From Vaginimicrobium propionicum (lineage in GTDB: Bacteria; Actinomycetota; Actinomycetes; Propionibacteriales; Propionibacteriaceae), in NCBI RefSeq assembly GCF_900155645.1, contig NZ_LT706985.1:1598051-1662050 (forward strand): a DNA stretch of 64,000 nt, in the 5' to 3' direction. The notes under the pieces were generated by a model. That model was not told where the DNA came from, did no database searches, and saw nothing but the letters and a program-made list of their open reading frames with translations. How positions within the stretch are numbered: position 1 is the stretch's first letter; every line of letters starts with the position of its first letter. Positions 44,693-52,396 of this stretch are shown one piece after another. Position numbers and translations under genes: made by a program.

Positions 44693-45172
44693 ATGATAAA
44701 ACAACTAGACAAAGACGAGGTATCTGGTCTGCCCTACCAAGTAGGAACACCTGATGGGCGTGTTGCAGCAGATAACTTAATCGAAATCGTAGCTTGGCTA
44801 TTCGGTTGTCCTGAATACGTCAACTACAGTCCTGAGCAGGCACTCGAGAAGAGAATCGAATGCTGCTGCAATATAGCTGCAAACCTCCAAGAAAATTTAG
44901 CCGCATACCTGCAACTTAGTGGAGGTTGGGATTACCGTGAGGACGACCCCGACATTGTAGAACTTCTCACCCGCCCAGACCGCACTACCGTGATTCCGCT
45001 AACCTCTTGGGGGCACCCGGTGCCGTTAGTGTTAGTCCAAACTCTCTACGCCCCGCACTCGGATGTGCCGCCAGTGCAAGGAAACGTGCTTTGGATAGAC
45101 CCGCTAGACGACAAGCGGATGCTTGACTCCCTCGACGAGGCAGGCGCACTGGATTTCACGGTAAAAGAATAG
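44693..45172 (+). CDS. Hypothetical acidic protein
   Basis: A 159-residue soluble protein with GRVAADNLIEIVAWLFGCPE, a short Cys run (IECCCN) and a C-terminal segment VQGNVLWIDPLDDKRMLDSL. GGAAGGGGAAG precedes the ATG. A G+C-rich imperfect stem (about 45190-45214) follows and probably terminates it. The family is unknown to me. Confidence 0.6.
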   Translation: MIKQLDKDEVSGLPYQVGTPDGRVAADNLIEIVAWLFGCPEYVNYSPEQALEKRIECCCNIAANLQENLAAYLQLSGGWDYREDDPDIVELLTRPDRTTVIPLTSWGHPVPLVLVQTLYAPHSDVPPVQGNVLWIDPLDDKRMLDSLDEAGALDFTVKE

Positions 45173-45214
45173 GCGCACAAAAAGATTGCCGGTGGCGGGC
45201 ATGGTGCCTACCGC

Positions 45215-45303
45215 CTGCAATCCTTTCGCGCAAGAAAAATTTCGCGGCTAATCTTGTCTATCGGCGTATCGAGTACTGCAATCCTTTCGCGCTAGGAAAA
45301 TTT
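45215..45303. repeat. Two-copy direct repeat with CRISPR-like 61-bp period
   Basis: CTGCAATCCTTTCGCGC is identical at 45215 and 45276, followed in both by (A/T)AG(A/G)AAAATTT, so the units are about 28 bp with a 33-bp spacer. The sequence is unrelated to the array repeat and has no internal hairpin, but the spacing equals that of the CRISPR array. Confidence 0.6.
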
Positions 45304-45455
45304 TACTTCCGCCGCGAAGCGTACTCACGCTGACTAGCGTTAGCTCGACGCCAATACTCGCGGGCATACTCCAAACCAGCATTACGGGCAGCCTGATTAG
45401 AATCAGCCGTACGCCTAGCCCGCTGCCAACCAGTACAAGAATGGCCAAGGATCAT
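45303..45455 (-). pseudogene. C-terminal gene fragment fused to a CRISPR repeat
   Basis: From an ATG that is part of the repeat (GGGGATGATCC) the minus strand reads ILGHSCTGWQRARRTADSNQ, then AARNAGLEYAREYWRRANAS and QREYASRRK to a TAA. This Ala/Arg/Tyr-rich helix looks like the end of a phage-type protein. Its 5' part is missing. On the other side of the mini-array a short gene start (AGGAAACCACATG, MDDPE) also runs into a repeat. Confidence 0.4.
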
Positions 45456-45535
45456 CCCCGCTGTGCGGGGAACACATGTTTACGCGATTCGATACCGCGA
45501 GCGAACTGGGATCATCCCCGCTGTGCGGGGAACAC
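45449..45535 (-). CRISPR. Two-repeat, one-spacer CRISPR mini-array
   Basis: Two perfect copies of the 27-bp array repeat (45449-45475 and 45509-45535) flank a 33-bp spacer, the same unit size as in the main array and in the same orientation. It is 1.4 kb from the array and embedded between apparent gene fragments. Confidence 0.9.
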
Positions 45536-45726
45536 TCGGGGTCGTCCATGTGGTTTCCTCGTTTCGTGAAAATGTTTGCGCGAACGGTTCTCCCGCGCGC
45601 ATAAATAAACCAGCCAGACACCATCACGGAGGGCGGGTAAGTATTACAATCGTCAATTGACGGAGGGAGCCCAGCCGGTCTCTTGTGACCGATAAACTAT
45701 GGTTGGAGTGCCCTCCGTTCCTCATG

Positions 45727-45769
45727 GAAAACGCGGGCTTGGCTGTGCCATTGCGTTGCCCGCCCGCGT
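45727..45769 (-). terminator. Probable terminator of the immunity-like gene
   Basis: ACGCGGGC (45731-45738) pairs with GCCCGCGT (45762-45769), and TTTTCC follows on the minus strand, 15 nt after the stop of the gene at 45785. Confidence 0.55.
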
Positions 45770-45784
45770 GCAAAACTCGATTTT

Positions 45785-46015
45785 TCAGCGACGCTGGGAA
45801 AGGTGGTGTCGCTTCTCGTACTTGTCCATTAGGTCGTTAGCGAAACCGCACTCGCCGTCGCCGAGTAAATCTTCTAGGCAATCTATCTCGTCTGCGTCTA
45901 GATGTGGTTGCATGGTAGCGAAGCGCTTCTTGGTGGCAGCGAGGTTTTTCTCGTAGGCAGCGACTCTCATCCTGGCGTTTTCTTTAGTCTCCAAAGACAT
46001 GTCTCGGCTCCCCAT
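45785..46015 (-). CDS. Small acidic protein resembling MafI-type immunity proteins
   Basis: A 76-residue protein; ATG at 46015 or at 46000 (GGGGAG upstream). The C-terminal half, LDADEIDCLEDLLGDGECGF then ANDLMDKYEKRH, follows the pattern of MafI-like immunity proteins (acidic helix, hydrophobic helix, G-E-x-G-x-A, helix). The likeness is from memory. No toxin gene accompanies it. Its start lies 7 nt from the CRISPR-like repeat at 46023, and a terminator closes it, so one unit equals one gene. Confidence 0.55.
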   Translation of the reverse strand: MGSRDMSLETKENARMRVAAYEKNLAATKKRFATMQPHLDADEIDCLEDLLGDGECGFANDLMDKYEKRHHLSQRR

Positions 46016-46022
46016 TGCTCCC

Positions 46023-46049
46023 GGATCTTTCCCGCTGTGTGGTGAACGG
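46023..46049 (-). repeat. Solitary CRISPR-like repeat (21/27)
   Basis: Array orientation. It shares the variant GTGTGGTGAAC with the copy at 41005-41031, which suggests these two descend from one degenerate repeat, perhaps copied along with the family A gene beside each. Confidence 0.65.
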
Positions 46050-46091
46050 AAACTCGCACGTCAAAAACGTGCGTGTTAGATAAATTGTATT

Positions 46092-46418
46092 TTAGTTATG
46101 CGGATTAATCTTTTTGCGAAGCTTTTCCTGCTGCTGTCTGAGCTCTAAAGCTTCCGATTTATAGTAATCATCGGAATCCAAAAAAGCCTGCGCGTCTGGC
46201 CACAGCTTATCGTCAAGAAACACGTCGTAGTCTATGACAAAACACAGGAGGCCATACACGCCTCCTTCCAGCTCGCACCTTGGGAGCTGAGAAGCCTCAG
46301 CAACTTGCGCTGCCCCCGTGGGGCTGAAAACCGCAACTTGCTTCGCGATTCGGTCAAAAAGAGATTTCAGATAATCAACGTTGTTGATTCTACTCACGGA
46401 TTGGGTAGAAGGAAACAA
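46092..46418 (-). CDS. Small acidic protein, paralogue family A (copy 3)
   Basis: A 108-residue frame; compared with the 94-residue copies the first 14 residues are extra, so GTG at 46397 or another internal start is possible. AQVAEASQLPRCELEGGVYG, then LLCFVIDYDVFLDDKLW and AFLDSDDYYKSEALELRQQQ align with copies 1 and 2. Together with the similar degenerate repeat on its 3' side, this suggests that repeat and gene were duplicated as a unit. Confidence 0.6.
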   Translation of the reverse strand: MFPSTQSVSRINNVDYLKSLFDRIAKQVAVFSPTGAAQVAEASQLPRCELEGGVYGLLCFVIDYDVFLDDKLWPDAQAFLDSDDYYKSEALELRQQQEKLRKKINPHN

Positions 46419-46551
46419 TTTTTACCGTTCTGCTCGTACGTATCGACAAGTAAACCGCAACAGGTTCACCGTTGGTGGATGTGCGATATAGCTTCTTTCC
46501 AGCTTTAGGCTCAACTCCTTCCAAAGCGCTTTGGATACTTCTGCTCCCCAG

Positions 46552-46578
46552 GAATCATCCCCGCTGTACGGGGAACAC
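46552..46578 (-). repeat. Solitary CRISPR repeat (25/27)
   Basis: Two changes only (second and 17th positions). It shares the GAATCAT start with the first repeat of the main array at 46972, so it is probably the neighbour from which the array end was separated by the gene at 46708-46965. Confidence 0.88.
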
Positions 46579-46659
46579 TTTTTCCTCCATTCAGGAGTGT
46601 CGATAACATTTTTGGACCGCGTTTATACCGTCCGCGTAGACGGAAAACCATGTGGGTAT

Positions 46660-46687
46660 GAAAAAACCCACGCGGTGCGCGTGGGTT
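46660..46687 (-). terminator. Rho-independent terminator for the gene and array transcript
   Basis: AACCCACGCG (46665-46674) pairs perfectly with CGCGTGGGTT (46678-46687) around GTG; the minus strand continues with TTTTTT. It lies downstream of the gene at 46708 and could end the whole leftward CRISPR precursor transcript. Confidence 0.88.
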
Positions 46688-46707
46688 AGCGATGCCGACT
46701 AAATCGA

Positions 46708-46965
46708 CTAAATTTCTAGCAATTCTCTAAAATAGTCGTTCGCCCCTCTAAAACCGCCATTTTCAGCGGCCGCTCTTGCCGCCGAGATTTCGTCTCGAGT
46801 CATCCCCTCTGGATACCGAGAGTTGACAAGTTCAAACGCCACGGCACTAAAGTCACCAAACTCGGCGAACATAGCAGCAACAGTGCCTTGCTCGGGACTG
46901 CGGCTCCACATCGCCTTCCCAAGGTTGAACACATCAATCGCTGCTTGCTTCACGCCATTTACCAT
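46708..46965 (-). CDS. Hypothetical small protein at the leader-distal end of the CRISPR array
   Basis: An 85-residue protein with GTVAAMFAEFGDFSAVAFEL and MTRDEISAARAAAENGGFRG. ATG at 46965 lies 6 nt after the last array repeat, so any ribosome site (GCGGGGA) would be inside the repeat, and the gene is in line with pre-crRNA transcription. It is followed by a clear terminator. I do not recognise the family. Size and setting suggest an immunity-like or antitoxin-like protein (inference only). Confidence 0.55.
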   Translation of the reverse strand: MVNGVKQAAIDVFNLGKAMWSRSPEQGTVAAMFAEFGDFSAVAFELVNSRYPEGMTRDEISAARAAAENGGFRGANDYFRELLEI

Positions 46966-46971
46966 AGCTAA

Positions 46972-49583
46972 GAATCATCCCCGCTGTGCGGGGAACACGG
47001 GTGGAACTCACCACCACGCCGGTAAGGGATGGGATCATCCCCGCTGTGCGGGGAACACATCGGATTTGGCTATATCGCAGGAACAAACCACGGATCATCC
47101 CCGCTGTGCGGGGAACACGCAAGACCGCTTCTTTGAGCAATGCGGTAAGCCGGATCATCCCCGCTGTGCGGGGAACACGCGCGTGACAGGTTGGTGGAAG
47201 GTGGTGCAACCGGATCATCCCCGCTGCGCGGGGAACACTGATAGAAAAACTCACGGATAGGCGGTGGACTCGGATCATCCCCGCTGCGCGGGGAACACTG
47301 ATAGAAAAACTCACGGATAGGCGGTGGACTCGGATCATCCCCGCTGCGCGGGGAACACTAAAAGGCACCCCAAGCGCTAGAGCGCAAGCGAGGATCATCC
47401 CCGCTGCGCGGGGAACACTAGTGATGGGGTTTTGGTGGTGCCTGATTCTTTGGGATCATCCCCGCTGCGCGGGGAACACTTTGATGCACCGGCAGATAGT
47501 GTTGGCCCCAAGGGGATCATCCCCGCTGCGCGGGGAACACCCAATCTATCCGGCCTGCTTTTGAACCACGAGCGGATCATCCCCGCTGCGCGGGGAACAC
47601 GTTTGGCGGCTTCTGCCTATCCAATGGATGCGAGGATCATCCCCGCTGCGCGGGGAACACAAAACTCGACAAAACGGCAGCCAAACGGATTACGGATCAT
47701 CCCCGCTGTGCGGGGAACACACGAGTGCTCTCGCAGAAAATATCGCTAAACAGGGATCATCCCCGCTGTGCGGGGAACACGAGCCGTCTCCGGCGAACTC
47801 GCCCGCGTGCCAGGGATCATCCCCGCTGTGCGGGGAACACTAAGCCGAAGGGGTCTACGACTGGCGGGTTCACGGATCATCCCCGCTGTGCGGGGAACAC
47901 CGCTCGACGTAATTGTCGAAGGCTGCGACGAGAGGATCATCCCCGCTGTGCGGGGAACACTTGCGGGATCCGGAAACAATGCGGGTTAGTTTCGGGATCA
48001 TCCCCGCTGTGCGGGGAACACCACTGTCTGCACAAGGTCGGCAGGCGCGTAGTAGGATCATCCCCGCTGTGCGGGGAACACTTGAATCCAGTGGTTGAGC
48101 GTGTTGTTACCTGGGGATCATCCCCGCTGTGCGGGGAACACATGCTTCTGGTCTTACGGGTTTGTCCACAAGAGGGATCATCCCCGCTGTGCGGGGAACA
48201 CATCGTTGCGGCTACAGCATAGAGAGGGGTTTTGGGATCATCCCCGCTGTGCGGGGAACACATATAGGAGGCATCTTTTAAGAGTGGCCACCCGGGATCA
48301 TCCCCGCTGTGCGGGGAACACCCCAACGTTCAGAGAGTCCAGCGCGGCTAGCAAGGATCATCCCCGCTGTGCGGGGAACACTGGCAAGTGGTCGGGGATG
48401 TAGAAAAAACCACAGGATCATCCCCGCTGTGCGGGGAACACCCGGTTTGCGCCGTGTAGCAGGCTCCTAGCGCGGGATCATCCCCGCTGTGCGGGGAACA
48501 CGCGCTGTCGCGGGCACAGATAAGGCGGCGGCTAGGATCATCCCCGCTGTGCGGGGAACACTTCCTCAAGTTTTGCGATGGCTCGAAACGTTGCGGATCA
48601 TCCCCGCTGTGCGGGGAACACTCGGTCGGCATTTGACTGACGCGGCTAGCCAAAGGATCATCCCCGCTGTGCGGGGAACACTAGCCGGCGGCTAGGAGCT
48701 CGCGCGAGGACGTGGGATCATCCCCGCTGTGCGGGGAACACTACGTTCCGCGACTTCAGCGCGAGAAAGGTACCGGATCATCCCCGCTGTGCGGGGAACA
48801 CTCCCCGGCGCGGGTCAACCCATGCTAACCTTAGGGATCATCCCCGCTGTGCGGGGAACACCCACTCATGGAGAGCAACAATTTGCTGAGCCTCGGATCA
48901 TCCCCGCTGTGCGGGGAACACATTGATCCGACGCGAGCCACGTGGATTGCTAGCGGATCATCCCCGCTGTGCGGGGAACACATTGATCCGACGCGAGCCA
49001 CGTGGATTGCTAGCGGATCATCCCCGCTGTGCGGGGAACACCATGGACTCTCTACCAGAAACTCGAAGAAGAGCCGGATCATCCCCGCTGTGCGGGGAAC
49101 ACTAATCTTGGTCGTTATTTCTCTACTAGCACTTCGGATCATCCCCGCTGTGCGGGGAACACTTGATGTGGTACAAACCGTGACGGGCGGCCTTAGGATC
49201 ATCCCCGCTGTGCGGGGAACACCCCCATTTGTTCAAGTTCACCGGCAGGAAATAAGGATCATCCCCGCTGTGCGGGGAACACAGACGAGCTGGAGGAAAG
49301 CCTTGGGCTGGCGGAGGATCATCCCCGCTGTGCGGGGAACACTTCCCGCCACTACCCCGCCTCGCGTCCAGGTGAGGATCATCCCCGCTGTGCGGGGAAC
49401 ACTCAAGCCTTGCTAGACAACCCGCCCCCGACGCCGGATCATCCCCGCTGTGCGGGGAACACTTGCGGAAACGTGCCATTCGGTGCCGGCTTCTGCGGAT
49501 CATCCCCGCTGTGCGGGGAACACCGACGCGGGCGTCCCATGTGAGTAAATCTATTAGGATCATCCCCGCTGTGCGGGGAACAC
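46972..49583 (-). CRISPR. Type I-E CRISPR array, 44 repeats and 43 spacers
   Basis: The 27-bp repeat reads GGATCATCCCCGC...GCGGGGAACAC on the plus strand; its complement (GTGTTCCCCGC...GGGGATGATCC) is the usual type I-E form, so transcription runs leftwards from the leader next to cas2. Spacers are 33 bp (a few 34). The leader-distal repeat carries one change (GAATCAT). Repeats 5-12 from the left (47212-47660) have GCTGCGCGG where all others have GCTGTGCGG. Two spacers are duplicated in tandem: 47239-47271 with 47299-47331, and 48922-48954 with 48982-49014. Confidence 0.98.
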
Positions 49584-49682
49584 TCTTATCGTCTAGGTAT
49601 TTTACCTAAAAACTAACCGTATTTTAGTCAGTCGTAAATATAGCTACGAAAGCTGTTTGTCACTGGCGCGCGTCACTGCGGA
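49584..49682 (-). promoter_or_regulatory. CRISPR leader
   Basis: About 100 bp of AT-rich DNA between the cas2 stop and the first (newest) repeat. A small perfect hairpin TAGGTA/TACCTA (49594-49599 and 49603-49608) lies 10 bp from the first repeat and could help Cas1-Cas2 recognise the insertion point. A TATATT element in the middle is a candidate -10 box. The cas2 gene reads directly into the leader, so the array may also be co-transcribed with cas. Confidence 0.75.
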
Positions 49683-50039
49683 CTATGACGAGCGTTTTCT
49701 TCGTTTTGCCATGCGCATCTTGCTGGCAGTGCTCCACCCAGGTTTCAGGCGGGATTTTCCCGAGGGCTTTTTGGGACGGCGCACAAGCTGTACGCCATCC
49801 ATGTCCACCGGCTCCCAAGAGTGCTCATGAACCCGAAAACGCAAGCCTTGCTCATTCATCGCATTCTCTACCATGATCGCTTGACCTCCGCTGACCATTT
49901 CCATAGTCCGCTCCCACAATGCATCCCGCACCCGAGCGCTTGGACGCCCAACGTAAACCCCAGGCGCAATCTCAAGTAGCCACCTCGTCAAGTGGCCGCG
50001 CAATCCTGCCGGGCAGGTTGTTAAAACCAAAACCATCAA
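49683..50039 (-). CDS. cas2: CRISPR-associated protein Cas2, type I-E
   Basis: A 118-residue Cas2e. MVLVLTTCPAGLRGHLTRWL is the standard start, followed by VYVGRPSARVRDALWERTM and RFRVHEHSWEPVDMDG. With Cas1 it forms the spacer-integration complex. The basic tail (KMRMAKRRKRSS) extends beyond the core. Start codons overlap the cas1 stop. It ends the cas operon next to the leader. Confidence 0.96.
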   Translation of the reverse strand: MMVLVLTTCPAGLRGHLTRWLLEIAPGVYVGRPSARVRDALWERTMEMVSGGQAIMVENAMNEQGLRFRVHEHSWEPVDMDGVQLVRRPKKPSGKSRLKPGWSTASKMRMAKRRKRSS

Positions 50040-51052
50040 AATGGCGGCTCCTCAGAAAAATCGTCCGGCACATACCCCGTTCCGGCAGCAACTCGGCCTG
50101 CTTTCTCATCCCAGAGCATGAGGATTTCGGCTTCTTTCTCGTCCTCCGGCACCTCTTCGTCCGGCAGCAGTAAGTGATGAATGTCGCTCACACACTGAGC
50201 CAACAGTTTCCCGCCGTGAAAAACATCACGCATTCGCCGTCTGACAATGCCCGATAAATCATCTGGGTCAAGCAAAATGTCTGGTGCCTCAACATCGTCA
50301 CTTGACCACGTCCCGTTAAGCTCACCAACCGTGCGAAATGCCACCGGAATCGAATACTCCGCCTTATACAGGTCAGCAATGTCGTAGACGAAACTCAGCT
50401 CATGTCCGGTATGGACGAAACCCAATGCTGGCGAGCACCCGAGAGCCAAAATCACTGCATGTACGATGCCGTATAGGCAAGAATTTGCTGCCGACAGTGC
50501 TTGGTTTATGTCGTCACCAGCAGAAAAAACATTCGGGTCGTACATCCTAGACGACCAATCGACGCCATAGGTTTTAGCGTGTTGGCGATAGATTGCCCTA
50601 ACCCTGGCCCCCTCTCGTCCCCGCAATTGCTGCATTGTTAAAGAATTGGTGTCCTCGCCAGCAAAACGCATAGCGTACATGCGACGAGCAACCGCAAGCC
50701 TCGTCAACCGATTAGAAACCAATTTCGCTTGCGCTTGAACCAGACGCGAAGAACGCGATAATGAGCGCCCTGACGCATATAAGCGCACACCTTGCTCACC
50801 AACCCAAACGGCTGTAGATCCGCTGTCTGCTAGCAGACACATAGCCTGATGAGTAACTTTCGTACCAGGCCCAAGCATCAACACCCCTAAAGCTGCGGAC
50901 GGAATATGAACCGTGCCGCGCTCATCCGTAGCAGTGATTGCATTCGAGTCGCGTTCTACTATGCAATGCTCCAGATAGAGAAAAGAGATGCGATCTTGGG
51001 CTCTGGTCAACTCCCGAACTTCAGCAGGACGGGCACCAGGAATCTTTTTCAC
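50036..51052 (-). CDS. cas1: CRISPR-associated endonuclease Cas1, type I-E
   Basis: A 338-residue Cas1e. The metal-site region GFVHTGHELSFVYDIADLYK matches E. coli Cas1 around His208, and NSCLYGIVHAVILALGCSPA precedes it. It integrates new spacers with Cas2. ATG at 51052 overlaps the cas6e stop. The protein is somewhat longer than E. coli Cas1 (305), with an acidic C-terminal extension (LLPDEEVPEDEKEAEILM). Confidence 0.97.
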   Translation of the reverse strand: MKKIPGARPAEVRELTRAQDRISFLYLEHCIVERDSNAITATDERGTVHIPSAALGVLMLGPGTKVTHQAMCLLADSGSTAVWVGEQGVRLYASGRSLSRSSRLVQAQAKLVSNRLTRLAVARRMYAMRFAGEDTNSLTMQQLRGREGARVRAIYRQHAKTYGVDWSSRMYDPNVFSAGDDINQALSAANSCLYGIVHAVILALGCSPALGFVHTGHELSFVYDIADLYKAEYSIPVAFRTVGELNGTWSSDDVEAPDILLDPDDLSGIVRRRMRDVFHGGKLLAQCVSDIHHLLLPDEEVPEDEKEAEILMLWDEKAGRVAAGTGYVPDDFSEEPPF

Positions 51053-51699
51053 TTCAATCTCGATAAAGTCAGTAACCCGCAGCCATAAGCCTTAGCGGGT
51101 CCAACCCCCGAAACCAGTGCCTGACACAATAATTGGGCGTTAGTAACCTCCAAACTTCCTAGATAACTGGCAATAGTTAGGGTGACGTTGCGATCTTTCT
51201 TGCGGAAAGTCTGCACCTTTCGGCCATGCACAATCAGATCATCAACAGGCTCGGGAAAGCCCCGCTGATCGCTCTGTCTGATGGCGAACCCACTCTTAGC
51301 TGCTTTCTCAATAAGCCACTGTCTTTGTTTAGCAACTGTCACGTGGCCAAGACGTTGCTTGCGGCCATTGACGTAAGCAACATGAGTTGGGTTAGCGGTT
51401 AGCCTGAAAGCGTAGCTGTCACCGTCAGAGATGCTGGAAAGGAAAGCATCATAGCCAGTGCTGGCGGCACTTTCGCCCGGCCAACCAATCTGATCAGAAA
51501 GGCAACTCAAATCAGGTGTTTGGGGGCTAACAATATAAAGGCGCACCCCGGCGTCAGTGTCGTCAATACGCCAAAGAACGCGCTCACCTGGCTTTGGATC
51601 ACACGCTGTCATGACAGCGGCATGCATGGCCTGAGGGTTAGCCAACAGACGCCTTGCTTGGCGTAGCATCGGGTTCACATCCACCTTAGATAGAATCAC
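51049..51699 (-). CDS. cas6e: Cas6e (CasE) crRNA endoribonuclease
   Basis: The start is GTG at 51699: GAGGAGG lies 7 nt upstream and the codon overlaps the cas5e end; the longer frame to 51753 runs inside cas5e. The 216-residue protein ends with the Gly-rich loop VGPAKAYGCGLLTLSRLK, typical of CasE, and has PMLRQARRLLANPQAMHAAV at its start with the conserved His of the active region. It cuts the repeat hairpin and stays in Cascade. Confidence 0.94.
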   Translation of the reverse strand: MILSKVDVNPMLRQARRLLANPQAMHAAVMTACDPKPGERVLWRIDDTDAGVRLYIVSPQTPDLSCLSDQIGWPGESAASTGYDAFLSSISDGDSYAFRLTANPTHVAYVNGRKQRLGHVTVAKQRQWLIEKAAKSGFAIRQSDQRGFPEPVDDLIVHGRKVQTFRKKDRNVTLTIASYLGSLEVTNAQLLCQALVSGVGPAKAYGCGLLTLSRLK

Positions 51700-52396
51700 G
51701 GTTCGCCTCCTCAGCAGTAGCGAATGCGTCGTCCTCGTTCTCCGACTGGCCAATTAGCGGCTTGGTATATTCGTGGACGACATCGCGCCACCCGTACTCG
51801 CGATTACGGATATCGAAAGAGATCGGAACATCTCGAATCGATTCGTCTGCCCTCTCGCCGGGCAAACAATCTCGGACGATAGGCAGCCTTCCGCTACGGT
51901 CTTTGTGCAGTTTCGTCTCATGGTGGCCACGCCAAGGCTCCTGCCTCAAAGCCACATCGAACGAAGTCTCGCGCACCTCAGCAAAAAGCGGGCCGGCGGG
52001 TGGGCAAGAACGTCGTCCTAGATAGATCGGGAAAGTTGGCTTTAACAAGGCCTCGCGCAAACCTGACATTAGCTCGTCTGGCCCATCTATTGCCGCCAGG
52101 AATACCGCGTCCGCTAAGTAATAGCGGTTAGTTAGAGGCATAGCTTTAGTAGTTCGCCAGTCAATTTCCGTTTGGAAATCACGCAGCTGGGTGCCGGGAT
52201 TCTCGGTGCGTACCCCGAAACGAAGCGCCAACAGATCCTCAATTGGGTCACTGCGACGGCGCCCCTGGGCAGCAGCTAGCAAACCTAGAACGCCGCTCTT
52301 TGTCGGTTCGCTCCTAGTCAGACGATGATTAAACCGGCTCTCGGCACCCCAAGACTGCAATGGGCCAGCAAGCCTTAGCAGCAGGGTTGACATCAC
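51686..52396 (-). CDS. cas5e: Cas5e (CasD) Cascade subunit
   Basis: A 236-residue protein. LLLRLAGPLQSWGAESRFNH is the strongly conserved Cas5e start, and YYLADAVFLAAIDGPDEL and YLGRRSCPPAGPLF follow. It caps the 5' handle of crRNA. GTG at 52396 or ATG at 52393 could start it; both overlap the cas7e stop. Confidence 0.95.
   Translation of the reverse strand: MMSTLLLRLAGPLQSWGAESRFNHRLTRSEPTKSGVLGLLAAAQGRRRSDPIEDLLALRFGVRTENPGTQLRDFQTEIDWRTTKAMPLTNRYYLADAVFLAAIDGPDELMSGLREALLKPTFPIYLGRRSCPPAGPLFAEVRETSFDVALRQEPWRGHHETKLHKDRSGRLPIVRDCLPGERADESIRDVPISFDIRNREYGWRDVVHEYTKPLIGQSENEDDAFATAEEANRDSI

Noticed and set aside
45627-45717. 91-nt segment with paired ends CGGAGGGC/GCCCTCCG, tested as a long-variable-arm tRNA
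   Set aside because: No TTCGA T-loop, no D-loop and no anticodon stem in the right places on either strand. The minus strand looks instead like the end of a small protein (YRSQETGWAPSVN).
38676-46971. Idea that the small-gene island is a prophage or integrative element with an integrase
   Set aside because: No integrase, transposase, terminase or replication gene is visible in the island; only remnants of phage-like coding sequence occur.
46934-49563. Many open frames of 60-180 codons on both strands across the CRISPR array
   Set aside because: They consist of repeat translations (SPHSGDDP, DHPRCAGNT, IIPAVRGT) joined by spacer sequence. A repeat-plus-spacer unit near 60 bp keeps frames open by chance.
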